A DNA stretch of 64,000 nucleotides from Flavobacteriales bacterium (GCA_016788205.1 JAEUTA010000013.1:86186-150185); one strand, 5' to 3'; positions 8,960 to 18,887 are shown, numbered from the stretch's first letter. Notes: generated from the sequence alone by a model not told the origin. Numbers and translations: made by a program.

Positions 8960-10807
8960 ATGATCATGCAGCGAACGGGACCAAGTGCTTGGACGAACGT
9001 CGAAAAGGGCGCTTTTGGGCTCTTGGCGGTGCTTGTTCTCTGCTACGTCGTGCTGCGCGCGCAGCATGTTCCGTTACTGCACGATGAGATCCGTACGCTG
9101 CGGGAGTATGTGAACAACGGCAATCTCTGGCCTCCACATGCCGCGTGGGATGCTGGCAATCACGTGCTCGTTTCGCTTGTGGCAGCGGCCACGCATCGAT
9201 TGTTCGGCGATGCGGACCTGAGTTTGCGCATGTTCTCCGTGGTCATGCTCGTGGTCTACGTAGCGGCTGTGCACGGTGCTGCCAGCTGGGTCAAGGATGT
9301 GCGTGTGCGCGTTGCGCTGTGGTCAGCGCTGTTGTGCACCCCGTTCCTCATCGAGTTCTTTTCCCTGTGCCGAGGCTATGGCCCCGGCATCTCGTTCCAG
9401 ATGATGGCGTTGGTGTGGGTGGTCCGCTCCTTTTCCAAGGGTTCGTGGCAAGCACCGCTACTCGCCATGTTGCTCGGTGCGTTCGCGTCATATGCCTGTC
9501 TGACCTTGCTACCCGTGACCTGTGGGATCTTCGCGTTCACGCTATTGAGCGTCCTTCTGCGACCGAAGACATCGGTGCGTGCCCATTGGGTCTCGCTGGT
9601 CGGTATCGGTATTCTAGGGGTTCTCTTGCTGTGGCCGTCCATCGCCTATGCTCAGGCATTATCGGAGCGCGGGTTGCTTTATGCGGGCGGACATACAGGT
9701 CTTGTGAAAGACACTTCAGCCTCGCTGGCTTACTGGGTATTGGGCCTTGGCGGCGATCGTTGGCCCATCTTCTTCGCTGTGCTCGCACTGCTTCTGATCG
9801 TTGGGGGCCTGTGGCCGTTGCTGCGACATCGGCCGCAGGCTTGGTCCGATCCACGCGTCGTGCTCGCCGGTATTTTCGGCATGGAGATCCTTGGCCGCTG
9901 GCTATTGGGTAGCACGTTGGATATGGCCTATCCGACCGATCGCACGGCGCTGCACTTCGTACCCTACATGATCATCTTGGCGGCGTTGGTGATAGACCGG
10001 ATCGCGGAACTTCAGTTGAGCAAGACCGGTTCGTCTTGGTCGGCGTGGGCTGCTGCCGTATTGCTTCTCCTGCCGCTGCGCACGATCGCAGAGGCGAACA
10101 CGGTGCGCACAACGTTCTGGGTAAGGGAATTGATCCCCGAGGAGGTCCTTGACGCGGCGAAGACCGCTGAGTCGCGCGTTGAAGCTCCTCTGTCCATCGG
10201 AGGGCCGTACCATCTTTCTGAATGTTGGGATCGTGCGCGAGAGAAGCGAAAAGAACCGGTGCTCCATTTCGAGATGGATGGATATTCCCATGCTCCGTGC
10301 GATCTGTTGGTGATGGACACCCTGCTCAACGCGCGCCCTGCCGGCTACCATCTGCTTGCCTCTGGAGCCGGGAACGATATCGTCCTATTCGAACGCGACC
10401 TTCCATTGCGCAAAGTGCTGATGCGTGACACGTCGTTCGCCGTACGAATGACCAGCGACGAATTCGTGGGCCTGTGGGAGCCGGTGTTGGATAGCCTTCT
10501 ATTGAACACCTCGCTTCTTATCGCCACGGAAGTCGTACTGCGAAGTGATGAGCGCACCATTCCGCTGGCTCTGGTGTTCGATACGGAGCGTTCGAAGGGA
10601 GAGAAGACGCACTATGGCGGCACGGATATGCACCACCTTCGGAACGACTGGGCCCCCGATACGCTGCAGGTGGTAAAGCGGATGGCCCCGCTCGGAGCAG
10701 ATGTGGACAGAATGAAGATGTTCTTTTACAATGCCCGTCATCGCAACTATGCCGCTCCATACGTGCGCGTAAGGGTATACGGTGTTACGGACGATGTGCG
10801 ACCTTAG
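8960..10807 (+). CDS. GT-C-like multi-spanning membrane glycosyltransferase candidate (1)
   Basis: 615 residues with about ten to twelve hydrophobic segments over residues ~15-400, then a soluble ~200-residue C-terminal domain. The first outside loop carries HVPLLHDEIRTL; an acidic pair at this place is typical of GT-C enzymes of the GT39/ArnT type that use polyprenyl-phosphate sugars. I therefore infer a lipid-linked-sugar transferase; donor and acceptor are unknown. The frame is open from a TTG at 8936 overlapping scoA, but ATG 8960 (or 8966) is the likelier start. It lies between scoA and scoB, which is unusual, and resembles four other membrane proteins within 8 kb. Confidence 0.72.
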   Translation: MIMQRTGPSAWTNVEKGAFGLLAVLVLCYVVLRAQHVPLLHDEIRTLREYVNNGNLWPPHAAWDAGNHVLVSLVAAATHRLFGDADLSLRMFSVVMLVVYVAAVHGAASWVKDVRVRVALWSALLCTPFLIEFFSLCRGYGPGISFQMMALVWVVRSFSKGSWQAPLLAMLLGAFASYACLTLLPVTCGIFAFTLLSVLLRPKTSVRAHWVSLVGIGILGVLLLWPSIAYAQALSERGLLYAGGHTGLVKDTSASLAYWVLGLGGDRWPIFFAVLALLLIVGGLWPLLRHRPQAWSDPRVVLAGIFGMEILGRWLLGSTLDMAYPTDRTALHFVPYMIILAALVIDRIAELQLSKTGSSWSAWAAAVLLLLPLRTIAEANTVRTTFWVRELIPEEVLDAAKTAESRVEAPLSIGGPYHLSECWDRAREKRKEPVLHFEMDGYSHAPCDLLVMDTLLNARPAGYHLLASGAGNDIVLFERDLPLRKVLMRDTSFAVRMTSDEFVGLWEPVLDSLLLNTSLLIATEVVLRSDERTIPLALVFDTERSKGEKTHYGGTDMHHLRNDWAPDTLQVVKRMAPLGADVDRMKMFFYNARHRNYAAPYVRVRVYGVTDDVRP

Positions 10808-10824
10808 CGCCACAGATCAGGAAC

Positions 10825-11481
10825 ATGGCACTCACCAAAGAACAAATGGCCCAGCGCATCGCCCGCGAGCTGCGCGAAGGCTATTACGTCAACCTCGGTA
10901 TCGGCATACCCACGCTGGTGGCGAACTACGTTCCCAAGGATATGAACGTGGTTTTCCAAAGTGAGAACGGCATCCTGGGCATGGGCCCCTTTCCTTTCGA
11001 AGGCGAAGAAGACGCGGACTTGATCAATGCTGGTAAACAGACGGTGACCTTGTTGCCGGGTAGCAGCATCTTCGATAGCAGCACGAGTTTCGCCATGATC
11101 CGGGGGCAGCACGTGCAGCTCACCGTTCTAGGCGCCATGGAGGTGACCGACTCGGGCGATATCGCCAACTGGAAGATACCGGGTAAGATGGTAAAGGGCA
11201 TGGGAGGTGCCATGGACCTTGTCGCAAGTGCGGAGAACATCATCGTGGTGATGATGCATGCCAACAAAGCCGGGGAGAGCAAACTGTTGAAACAGTGCAC
11301 ACTTCCGCTGACCGGTGTGAAGTGTGTGAAGAAGGTGGTCACGGACCTTGGTGTGTTCGACATCACGGCGGAAGGTTTCGTGCTTTTGGAGCGCGCTCCG
11401 GGGGTGAGCGTGGAAGAGATAAAGGCGAAGACGGATGGCCGCTTGGTCGCTCGCGCTGATGTCCCTGAAATGACGGTGTGA
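10825..11481 (+). CDS. scoB: 3-oxoacid CoA-transferase subunit B
   Basis: 218 residues of the class I CoA-transferase beta subunit. GYYVNLGIGIPTLVANY opens it, and FQSENGILGMGP carries the catalytic glutamate of the SENG motif, which forms the glutamyl-CoA intermediate. GGMDLV-type sequence (MGGAMDLVA) and LLERAPGVSVEEI follow as expected. It should pair with the subunit A product encoded at 8241-8939. The gene starts 17 bases after the intervening membrane protein gene and is followed after 15 bases by another membrane protein, so all four may form one transcript. Confidence 0.93.
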   Translation: MALTKEQMAQRIARELREGYYVNLGIGIPTLVANYVPKDMNVVFQSENGILGMGPFPFEGEEDADLINAGKQTVTLLPGSSIFDSSTSFAMIRGQHVQLTVLGAMEVTDSGDIANWKIPGKMVKGMGGAMDLVASAENIIVVMMHANKAGESKLLKQCTLPLTGVKCVKKVVTDLGVFDITAEGFVLLERAPGVSVEEIKAKTDGRLVARADVPEMTV

Positions 11482-11496
11482 CCCATCGGCCTTGCG

Positions 11497-13065
11497 ATGA
11501 ACAACGTTGCAGGCGAAGTGTCGCGCGGCAGGAGCACCGGCCGCTGGCTGCTGCTGCTCGTTCTGGCTTTGTTCATCGATCGCGCCATCCTGCTTTCCGA
11601 GTTCGGGTTCGCTTATGTAGGAAGTGATGATCTCACATTCTGGCAGGGCGCCACGGACTATGCACAGGGCGTCTTCCGCGAACCGTACTTCTATGGGCAG
11701 AACTACAACTTCATGCTTGAGGCCTTGGTGGCGGTGCCTCTCTTATGGTGCGGTGTGCCGCATCACATCGCGTTACCGGTAGCGACCACTCTGCTGGCGC
11801 TTTTCCCCTTTCTTTTCTTCGCCTGTATGCTCCATCGGGAAGGAAGAACACAGGAGGCCGCTCTCGCACTGCTGGTACCTATCGCATTGCCTCTTCAGTA
11901 CGGGATGCTCACCACGGTGTCACGAGGCTTCGTCTCCGGCCTGTTCTTCTCCGGATTTCTGATCATACCACTGCTTCGTCCCAGGGGTCGATGGTCTTTC
12001 GTGGTGTTGGCGGCGGCGACCAGCCTCGGCGTCTTGTGCAATCCGAATTCCCTGGTGGCATCACTACCGGTGGTGTTCTACGTCTGGCTCAAGAACGTGC
12101 GTGATACGCGTTACTACATCATCATGGTCTTGGGGGCCATCGCAACATGGTACACCCAGGACCTGGCAAGAACATTCTATGCTGAGCGGCCCGATCACAA
12201 CGTGCACACCATGCTGGAGTTGCGCTTCTGGATCGGGGATGTCCGGGACGGGTTCGCCCACTTGGACCGTTTCTTTTCGCACCTCATGCCGGTCGTCTGG
12301 CCCTTGGGCTGGCTGGTGGTCGTAGCGTTGCCCGCGATCGGCGTGGCCCTCTGGAAGCGCGATCGCGCAGCGTCGATCGCGCTGTTCGTGGGTTTCGCGT
12401 TCGTGTTGTTGGCCATGGGGGTGAACAAGGTGAATGACGATGCCGGGGTGCTGCTCCACTCCTCCGTCCGCATGTACCTGGCACTGCCACTGCTTTTGGT
12501 CATTGGAATGCACTGGTGGGCAGCGGGTCTTCGCCCCGTGTTGCCGAACTGGGAGCGGTGGTCACTGGTCTTGGCCGGTTTACTGCTCGTGGTGAAGATG
12601 GACGTGGCCGGCCCTGTGGTGCGGGAAGGTATCCGCATGAAGGAGCACAGCCCCATAGCGGTAAAGCACTATAAGGCGCTGGAGTGGGACTGCAAGCAAC
12701 TCGGAGATACGTTGCAGAAGTACGATGCGGATATCCTGGTCCTGCTTCCCTATTGGGCCAAAGGCGTTCCGCAGATGGAGTACCTCGACTACGGATGTCC
12801 TATCATCGACGAGCGCTTCCCTGGGACGCTGATGAACGTGTATGAACGGCGTACGTGGGTGTACCAGAGCGAGCCGCGTGCCATCCATCGCACCATCCTG
12901 CTGCACGGAGCCTCACCCGACTTGGATACCCTTCGGTACTATCCTGACCTGTCGGCGCTGCGCATTGATGACCGGACGGTCCTCGTCCGGAACGAACGCT
13001 TCCGTACAGGATTCATCTTGCGTCTGTTGGGTGTGGAGCTGAAGCGGAACGCCTACCAGGAATGA
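11497..13065 (+). CDS. GT-C-like multi-spanning membrane glycosyltransferase candidate (2)
   Basis: 522 residues with roughly ten membrane segments and a C-terminal soluble part of ~130 residues. The first loop holds FAYVGSDDLTFWQGATDYAQG; the acidic pair and following aromatic-rich loop are in the place of the catalytic acid of GT-C glycosyltransferases. Family assignment by topology and this motif only. Start ATG 11497 is 15 bases after scoB. Acceptor unknown; could act on a cell-surface polysaccharide, a lipid or a protein. Confidence 0.7.
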   Translation: MNNVAGEVSRGRSTGRWLLLLVLALFIDRAILLSEFGFAYVGSDDLTFWQGATDYAQGVFREPYFYGQNYNFMLEALVAVPLLWCGVPHHIALPVATTLLALFPFLFFACMLHREGRTQEAALALLVPIALPLQYGMLTTVSRGFVSGLFFSGFLIIPLLRPRGRWSFVVLAAATSLGVLCNPNSLVASLPVVFYVWLKNVRDTRYYIIMVLGAIATWYTQDLARTFYAERPDHNVHTMLELRFWIGDVRDGFAHLDRFFSHLMPVVWPLGWLVVVALPAIGVALWKRDRAASIALFVGFAFVLLAMGVNKVNDDAGVLLHSSVRMYLALPLLLVIGMHWWAAGLRPVLPNWERWSLVLAGLLLVVKMDVAGPVVREGIRMKEHSPIAVKHYKALEWDCKQLGDTLQKYDADILVLLPYWAKGVPQMEYLDYGCPIIDERFPGTLMNVYERRTWVYQSEPRAIHRTILLHGASPDLDTLRYYPDLSALRIDDRTVLVRNERFRTGFILRLLGVELKRNAYQE

Positions 13066-13081
13066 TGCGGCCGAGCTGCGA

Positions 13082-14821
13082 TCAAGGGTGTTCCAACATG
13101 TAATTCACGTTATCGCGCATGGCTTCTTCCAGCGTTTGATGCTTCAAGAACGCGTGTCTGCGGATCTTGTTGAACCAAGCCTCATCCTTGCGGATCAGAT
13201 CCTCGAAGAAGAGCGCATCCGGTTTTTCTGGGAAGATGTGGGAAAGGGTGGCGGAAGGGATGGCGGACGATCCGCCGGTGACCGAATAGGAATACAGGAA
13301 GTTTCCGTGTGACGACCGCATGAGCTGGGCGGAGATCACAACAGGTACACCCTCGATGTACCAATTCACGCTGTCCGTTTGGATCCGGTCCTTCAATTTA
13401 CCGGAACGGGAAAGGACCATGAAACCACGCGGGAATTCCTGGAAGAACGTTGCGAGACCAGCGGCATCGTACTCCTCGTGTTTCGCGCCACCCACCACCT
13501 TGGTGTTCGCCTTGGCATGCAACGAGAGATAGTAGCTACGGTCCCAACCAATGAAGTCCACCAGCAATCCCTCACCACCCTGTACGTTCCGGTCGATCTC
13601 CTTCAGCAGCACTTCCGTGTCCTCGTCCGGTAGTCGAGGTACGATCTCCATTTCACGATAGTAGGCCAGTGTAAGGTCCTCGAAGGCCTGACCGGGCACA
13701 CTCTCGTTCGATGTCACCTCCAAGTACGGCACCTTGTTCCACAAGCGTGTGAACGGGAGCACCAGCAGTGCCCCGATCACCAACAGGGCCCAGCGAAGCT
13801 TTAACCAGCGTGTGCCCAAGAGCACAATGGGGACGAACGGCAGAAGCAGAACGAGCCAGGTGACGATGAAGCGGTGGTGCAGCATGAGCGAACCATCCCA
13901 CGCCTTCTTCTGGAACACACAGGCCATCACCAGGAACGGGATCAGCCACACCATCTGCTTGCGCGTAAGCCGACGCTTGATCAATCCCCATGCAAGGCCA
14001 ACGGCGATGAGCAGCGCCACGATGGGCGAAACGTTCAGGTTGAAGGACCATGGGAAGAACACCACACGCTTGAATCGTTCAACAGGTGTGATCGCATCGT
14101 TGATGCCTTCCTTGCCCATGTTCCACACGTCGTTCTGGTTCACGCTGTAGAGGGCGTCGCCGAATTCGAGATGGTTGCCGATCATCCATGTAGCGGGGAA
14201 CAGCATCGCACAGCACCAGAACACCAAGGTTTCGCGCCATGGTCGCAGGACGAGCGAGACGAAGGTGAACGCCGCGATGATGACCCATGCCTCGTACCGC
14301 GTGGCTGCAGCACAGGTGAGGAAAAGCCCGGCGATGGCCGGGTCGCGGAAGCCCTCGATCGATCTGCTTTCCCGTGAAAGGAAGTAGAACGATGATGCCA
14401 GGAAGAGGCCATATGAAACCTCTGATAGCGGCTGTAGGCTCGTCCACATCACGATGGGCGCGAATACGTACAACAAAGCCGTGAGGATGGCGCCCTTGCG
14501 CGCTCCGAACAGGTTGATGGCGATGCCGTAGAGTGGAATGGCGGTCAGCGAAGCACATAGGATGTTGAGTATCACCGGACCGAGCACCTTGCCGGGGAAC
14601 ACCAGCATGAAGAGGGCATTGAGGTAGTGGTGCAATGGCCCCCAATAACCGTCCTTGATGTAGTGAGGATCCAATAACCACTCATAGGCGATATGGATCC
14701 TGCTCACGGCGTCCGCATGAACGGTATGTGCCCATGGGAGGGCGAGCAGCCTGATCAGTAGTGCAGCGAGTGCGATCAGTAGCGCATCGCGCCGGTGTTC
14801 GGTCCAAGTGAAGCGCATCAT
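13082..14821 (-). CDS. GT39-like membrane glycosyltransferase candidate (3)
   Basis: 579 residues, ~11 membrane segments over the first 360 residues. After the first segment comes WAHTVHADAVSRIHIAYEWL and then GPLHHYLNALFMLVF, the arrangement of the GT39/ArnT family (acidic residue in the first outer loop, aromatic/His loop, then FGARKGAILTALLYVFAP). This is the most convincing GT-C member of the cluster. The C-terminal ~200 residues are soluble. The two first codons are both ATG. Convergent with candidate 2; a TACCTTGC box lies at 14858-14865. Confidence 0.76.
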   Translation of the reverse strand: MMRFTWTEHRRDALLIALAALLIRLLALPWAHTVHADAVSRIHIAYEWLLDPHYIKDGYWGPLHHYLNALFMLVFPGKVLGPVILNILCASLTAIPLYGIAINLFGARKGAILTALLYVFAPIVMWTSLQPLSEVSYGLFLASSFYFLSRESRSIEGFRDPAIAGLFLTCAAATRYEAWVIIAAFTFVSLVLRPWRETLVFWCCAMLFPATWMIGNHLEFGDALYSVNQNDVWNMGKEGINDAITPVERFKRVVFFPWSFNLNVSPIVALLIAVGLAWGLIKRRLTRKQMVWLIPFLVMACVFQKKAWDGSLMLHHRFIVTWLVLLLPFVPIVLLGTRWLKLRWALLVIGALLVLPFTRLWNKVPYLEVTSNESVPGQAFEDLTLAYYREMEIVPRLPDEDTEVLLKEIDRNVQGGEGLLVDFIGWDRSYYLSLHAKANTKVVGGAKHEEYDAAGLATFFQEFPRGFMVLSRSGKLKDRIQTDSVNWYIEGVPVVISAQLMRSSHGNFLYSYSVTGGSSAIPSATLSHIFPEKPDALFFEDLIRKDEAWFNKIRRHAFLKHQTLEEAMRDNVNYMLEHP

Positions 14822-14857
14822 TAACGCGCTCGTGCCTGGTCGAGTGGAGCGCCTGCG

Positions 14858-14865
14858 GCAAGGTA
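14858..14865 (-). promoter_or_regulatory. -7 promoter box TACCTTGC before GT39-like gene
   Basis: Minus-strand TACCTTGC, 36 bases upstream of the ATG at 14821. The same octamer precedes the ATP-grasp gene (48287) and the lamin-tail gene (58729). Confidence 0.45.
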
Positions 14866-14973
14866 AGTTGCGTCAAGTATGGTGGATAAGGGAGGGTTTT
14901 TCGGACCAGCCTAGCCAACATCTTGTGTAGCCCCAGCATCCCTACAACAGCCCGTAGCACAGCCACTTCCGGC

Positions 14974-14982
14974 TATCTTCGC
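14974..14982 (+). promoter_or_regulatory. -7 promoter box TATCTTCGC before GT2 gene
   Basis: TATCTTCGC ends eight bases before the ATG at 14991, another near-leaderless arrangement. Confidence 0.5.
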
Positions 14983-14990
14983 CGCCCGCC

Positions 14991-15704
14991 ATGTCCATCC
15001 GCACGCTTTCCATCATCATACCCGCTTACAACGAGGAGCGGACCATACACCTGATCCTGGACAAGGTTCGCGATGTCGTGCTGCGCGATGGTATACAGAA
15101 GGAGGTGATCATCGTGAACGATGGCTCCAAGGATGGGACCGTACAGGCCGTTGAGCGGTACATCGCCACCAACCCCGCCATGGGCATCAAGTTCTTCCAG
15201 CAGCCGCAGAACATGGGGAAAGGTGCCGCCATCCATCGCGGCATCAAGGAAGCGACCGGCGAATACCTGATCGTGCAGGACGCCGACCTGGAGTACGATC
15301 CGCGCGAGTACAACGACCTGCTCCGTCCCATTTGCGAAGGTTTCGCCGATGTGGTCTTCGGCTCACGGTTCATGGGCCACCACCCGCACCGCATCCTTTT
15401 CTTCTGGCATAGCATCGGCAACAAGTTCCTCACGCAACTGTCCAACGCGTTCAACAACTTGAACCTCACGGACATGGAAACGTGCTATAAACTCATCCGC
15501 AGCGATATCGCGAAGAGCTTGGATCTACGCGAAAGACGCTTCGGGTTCGAACCGGAGGTGACCGCCAAGCTGGCGCGGGTGAAGGATGCGCGCATCTATG
15601 AAGTCGGCATCAGCTATTATGGCCGCACGTACGCCGAAGGCAAGAAGATCGGCTGGAAAGATGGATTCCGCGCCATTTGGTGCATCGTCAAGTACGGTCT
15701 CTGA
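14991..15704 (+). CDS. Family 2 glycosyltransferase, polyprenyl-phosphate-sugar synthase-like
   Basis: 237 residues of the GT2 fold related to dolichol-phosphate mannose synthase: [10 protein letters not shown] opening, [29 protein letters not shown] (the DxD-like metal site) and the GSRFMG and METCYK motifs. No membrane segment is present. It likely transfers a sugar from a nucleotide donor to polyprenyl phosphate on the cytoplasmic face, making the lipid-linked donor that GT-C enzymes use. Its place among five GT-C candidates supports this. The next gene starts 11 bases after its stop, so the two look co-transcribed. Confidence 0.88.
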   Translation: MSIRTLSIIIPAYNEERTIHLILDKVRDVVLRDGIQKEVIIVNDGSKDGTVQAVERYIATNPAMGIKFFQQPQNMGKGAAIHRGIKEATGEYLIVQDADLEYDPREYNDLLRPICEGFADVVFGSRFMGHHPHRILFFWHSIGNKFLTQLSNAFNNLNLTDMETCYKLIRSDIAKSLDLRERRFGFEPEVTAKLARVKDARIYEVGISYYGRTYAEGKKIGWKDGFRAIWCIVKYGL

Positions 15705-15715
15705 ACCTTGATGTG

Positions 15716-17551
15716 ATGCGCGACCAGCGGCCGGCGCTCGTGTTCTGGTGGATGAGCCTGGCGGCCACCATGGTCTTCCTGCGGCTGCTTTCCACCGGCA
15801 TCCCCGAAAGCGGCGATGGCGTCATGCACCACCTGATAGCGCGGTATGCCTGGCAGCACCCGCACCTGCTTCTCGACCATTGGGGCAAACCGTTATTCAC
15901 GCTGCTGGCTTCGCCCTTCGCGCAACTGGGCCTGTGGGGAATGGCGCTGTTCAACGCCCTGTGCTTCGTGGCCACCTGCTGGACCGCGGACCTGATCCTG
16001 AAGGACCGTAGCTCCATGGCCCGGTGGCTCTTCGCGCCCATGCTCCTGTGCATGCCCGTGTATGGCGCCATGGTGTTCGCGGGCATGACAGAAGTGTTGT
16101 TCGCCCTCGTTACGATGCTAGCGGTCCTTGGAATGTATAGGGAGCGGTATGTGCAGGCCATGGTGTTCGCGTCCTTCCTTCCCTTCGCGCGACCGGAGTA
16201 CGTGGCTATTTGGCCATTCCTGCTGGCATGGGTCGCTGGGCGAGGTCAATGGAAGGCCCTGCCGTTCATACTCACGGGACATGTGGTCTATGCTATCCTT
16301 GGAGGCTTCGTCTTCGTCGATCCGTTCTGGGTATTCACGCGCGATCCGTACACCGGGGCCGCTTCAGTCTATGGACAAGGCCCTTTGCTGCATTTCACGG
16401 ACCGCATCCAGCACATCTATGGTGCCCCCTTCATGTGGGCACTGGCACTTGCCATTGTTTCGGGGTTCGTACTCGCGCTCCGGCGTGGAACGGAAAGGGG
16501 AGTGGTGGCCTTCTTTACGGTATGCGCCTTGTTGCCCGCTTTCGCCATCGTTGTCGTGCACTCCGTCCTTTGGTGGAAGGGGTTGAAGGGTTCGCTTGGA
16601 TTGACGCGCGTGTTGGCGACGGGAGCTCCGCTCGCTGCACTTTTCGTGTGCGTCATGTTCGTGGTCCCCGCTCGCTGGTCTTCTCCTCGCCGCTGGATGA
16701 CGACAGTTCTGAGCGCTGTAGGCACGTTGGCCTTCATCTGCTGGGCCTTTGCCGCATTTCTGGGCGAACATCGCCTGCCCATGCACGGGTCGCCGGTGGA
16801 GCGTGTGGCCCAGCGGGTGGGGGAGGTCGTTCGCGCACGGAAGGGGGAGCACGGCCGTATCGTGCACGCACCACCTCTTGTCGCACTTTTCGCGGAGATC
16901 GACCCTTTCGACACGGCTGCTGTTTCACACGGCAACGACTTGCGCCAGAACGACCTCTTGGTATGGGATGCCGCCTATGGGCCGAACGAGGGTGGCATGC
17001 CCCTGGATGGCTTACTGAAGGATGGAGGGCTGGACCTAGTACAGGTGATCGTGCCGGAGGAACGCTGGATCGTGCTCGGCGGATCACCCATGGAGTATTT
17101 CCTCTTCGCAAAAAGAGAGCGTGCAAGAAGCGTCTCATGCGACCGGATCGTTCACCACGGACATTGGTCTGTAGAAGTGAAGGAGACGCGGTGCGACAGC
17201 GTGGTCTGTGATGGACCAGCTCATGGGTCCCTATGTCTGGCCACTACTGAATTCCCCCTTGAGTTCAGGCGGCTGGAATGGGGCATGAACGATCTTCTCT
17301 ATGCCGAGGTCTTCCTGCGTGGACGGACGACAGCACCCTTGTGCTTGGTCATGGAACAGAATGCCGCATTGGGGCGCATCAGCTATTGGACACAGAACAT
17401 CGCTCCAGGGGAATTCAACGTGAGCTTCAAGGTGCCACCGCACGGGCCAGAGATCGTGGACAAGCTCTACTTCATCAACCCGGACCGGAAGAACGTGGTG
17501 CTTAAAGAGCTGGACATCGAGGTCTGCTCCACCCGGGCGCTCCGTTCGTAG
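15716..17551 (+). CDS. GT-C-like multi-spanning membrane glycosyltransferase candidate (4)
   Basis: 611 residues with ~10 membrane segments and a large soluble C-terminal half-domain after residue ~360. The first loop has GIPESGDGVMHHLIARYAWQHP, with an Asp in the GT-C catalytic position followed by a His/Tyr-rich helix. The longer frame from 15677 would overlap the GT2 gene by 28 bases; ATG 15716 just after the GT2 stop is preferred. Coupled to the polyprenyl-phosphate-sugar synthase-like GT2 it is the natural user of that enzyme's product. Confidence 0.7.
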   Translation: MRDQRPALVFWWMSLAATMVFLRLLSTGIPESGDGVMHHLIARYAWQHPHLLLDHWGKPLFTLLASPFAQLGLWGMALFNALCFVATCWTADLILKDRSSMARWLFAPMLLCMPVYGAMVFAGMTEVLFALVTMLAVLGMYRERYVQAMVFASFLPFARPEYVAIWPFLLAWVAGRGQWKALPFILTGHVVYAILGGFVFVDPFWVFTRDPYTGAASVYGQGPLLHFTDRIQHIYGAPFMWALALAIVSGFVLALRRGTERGVVAFFTVCALLPAFAIVVVHSVLWWKGLKGSLGLTRVLATGAPLAALFVCVMFVVPARWSSPRRWMTTVLSAVGTLAFICWAFAAFLGEHRLPMHGSPVERVAQRVGEVVRARKGEHGRIVHAPPLVALFAEIDPFDTAAVSHGNDLRQNDLLVWDAAYGPNEGGMPLDGLLKDGGLDLVQVIVPEERWIVLGGSPMEYFLFAKRERARSVSCDRIVHHGHWSVEVKETRCDSVVCDGPAHGSLCLATTEFPLEFRRLEWGMNDLLYAEVFLRGRTTAPLCLVMEQNAALGRISYWTQNIAPGEFNVSFKVPPHGPEIVDKLYFINPDRKNVVLKELDIEVCSTRALRS

Positions 17552-17559
17552 ATGCGGTA

Positions 17560-18843
17560 TCAGCGCCCGAGCGCTTTCCAATAGACGTTCCCCAGCTTCA
17601 CCCACGTCCAGGTAGGCCGTTCCCAAGGGTAGGCGTACAACTGGCTCAGTCGCACATTCACGCGGATGAGCAGTGCCATCACCACCAATCCGGCAATGAG
17701 CCAGGGTCGAGAACAGCCCCGTATCCGTTCAATGCACCAAGCCAACGGTAGCGCCAGGAAGGGATAGTACTCGATGAACCCGCGATAGCTGAACGCGCCG
17801 CCCAACCACCAGCACCACCAGCTAGCATAGACGTACCAGACAAGGGACCAGACGAGGAGGATGAGGCGCGCATTGCCGGTACCTTTCCACGCCTGCCAGA
17901 GTAGCACTCCCATCACCCCGGCCATCAGCGGTGTATAAATGAACCATCCGTTCTGGAGACTGAAGAGCGTATCCAGCAGGTGGGGGCGCAGCCAATCGAA
18001 ACCCTCGCCCTTTGTTCCGTACGTGAAAACGAACCAAGAGCCGGTGGTGCTGTGCCAGTAGAGTAGCTGTGGTATCCAAAGAGCCACTGCCCCCGATATC
18101 CCCAACAGCATCGCTCTGGGGAACATCAGTACCCAGGACCATCTTGCGCGTATGGAGCGGAGCACGCCGTTGCCGTCGAAGAAAACCACGAACAGGCCGC
18201 ACACCGCGTGCAGGGGACGGATCAAGGCAAGCAGGCTCAGGCAAAGGAGCAGGCCTATGAGCGCTGGGGCCGAAGGCTGTTGGACCATGCGGTCGGTAAG
18301 GTGCAGCACGGCGGCGATCAAGAAGAACGCGTAGGCATGGGACATTCCTCCCGCATGCACCGTATAGAAATACAAGGACGTGCCGAAGAGGATCAGCGCC
18401 ACGGTCGCCACGGCACTGATCCAATGGAACCTGCGGAGGAGGGTGTTGAGCACGAGCAAGGCGCCCACCGAGGTATAACTGGCCGTTGCAAAGAGTCGAG
18501 CGAAGATGAAGGGGAGCGTATATCCGGTGGCTTCGATGCCCGTGAGTCCGCACCAGCCCCAGGCCGTAAGGAAGAAAGGCGCCTGCAAGATGGCCACACC
18601 CATGGTGAAGAGGTTGAGCCCCTTTCCATTCTCCAAGTAGTGCACATATTCCATCCGGTCCCAACCACCCTCCAGGAATAGCGCCGGCAGGTATTGGTAG
18701 TAGCCCAGTTGGTCGCCGCCGTGGCTCAACACCTTCCACATTTCTGCGGCGTTGGTGTTCCAGGCGAAAAGGGTCAGCAGACTCGCAAGGAGAAGGAATG
18801 CCGTGAATGACCAGCGAAGGGAAAGAGGGCGGCCAGGAGCCAT
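17560..18843 (-). CDS. GT-C-like multi-spanning membrane glycosyltransferase candidate (5)
   Basis: 427 residues, ~11 membrane segments and almost no soluble C-terminal domain, so it differs from the other four. The first outer loop holds VLSHGGDQLGYYQYLPALFLEGG; the Asp in GGDQ is in the GT-C catalytic position. ATG 18876 would add 11 basic residues; I prefer ATG 18843 because a box-like GATCTTCGC ends five bases before it. It lies 44 bases (or 11 for the longer start) after the exonuclease stop on the same strand, at the end of the lipB run. Confidence 0.7.
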   Translation of the reverse strand: MAPGRPLSLRWSFTAFLLLASLLTLFAWNTNAAEMWKVLSHGGDQLGYYQYLPALFLEGGWDRMEYVHYLENGKGLNLFTMGVAILQAPFFLTAWGWCGLTGIEATGYTLPFIFARLFATASYTSVGALLVLNTLLRRFHWISAVATVALILFGTSLYFYTVHAGGMSHAYAFFLIAAVLHLTDRMVQQPSAPALIGLLLCLSLLALIRPLHAVCGLFVVFFDGNGVLRSIRARWSWVLMFPRAMLLGISGAVALWIPQLLYWHSTTGSWFVFTYGTKGEGFDWLRPHLLDTLFSLQNGWFIYTPLMAGVMGVLLWQAWKGTGNARLILLVWSLVWYVYASWWCWWLGGAFSYRGFIEYYPFLALPLAWCIERIRGCSRPWLIAGLVVMALLIRVNVRLSQLYAYPWERPTWTWVKLGNVYWKALGR

Positions 18844-18887
18844 ATGCCGCGAAGATCGCATTCGCGGACGAGCCATCTAGCCATCAC

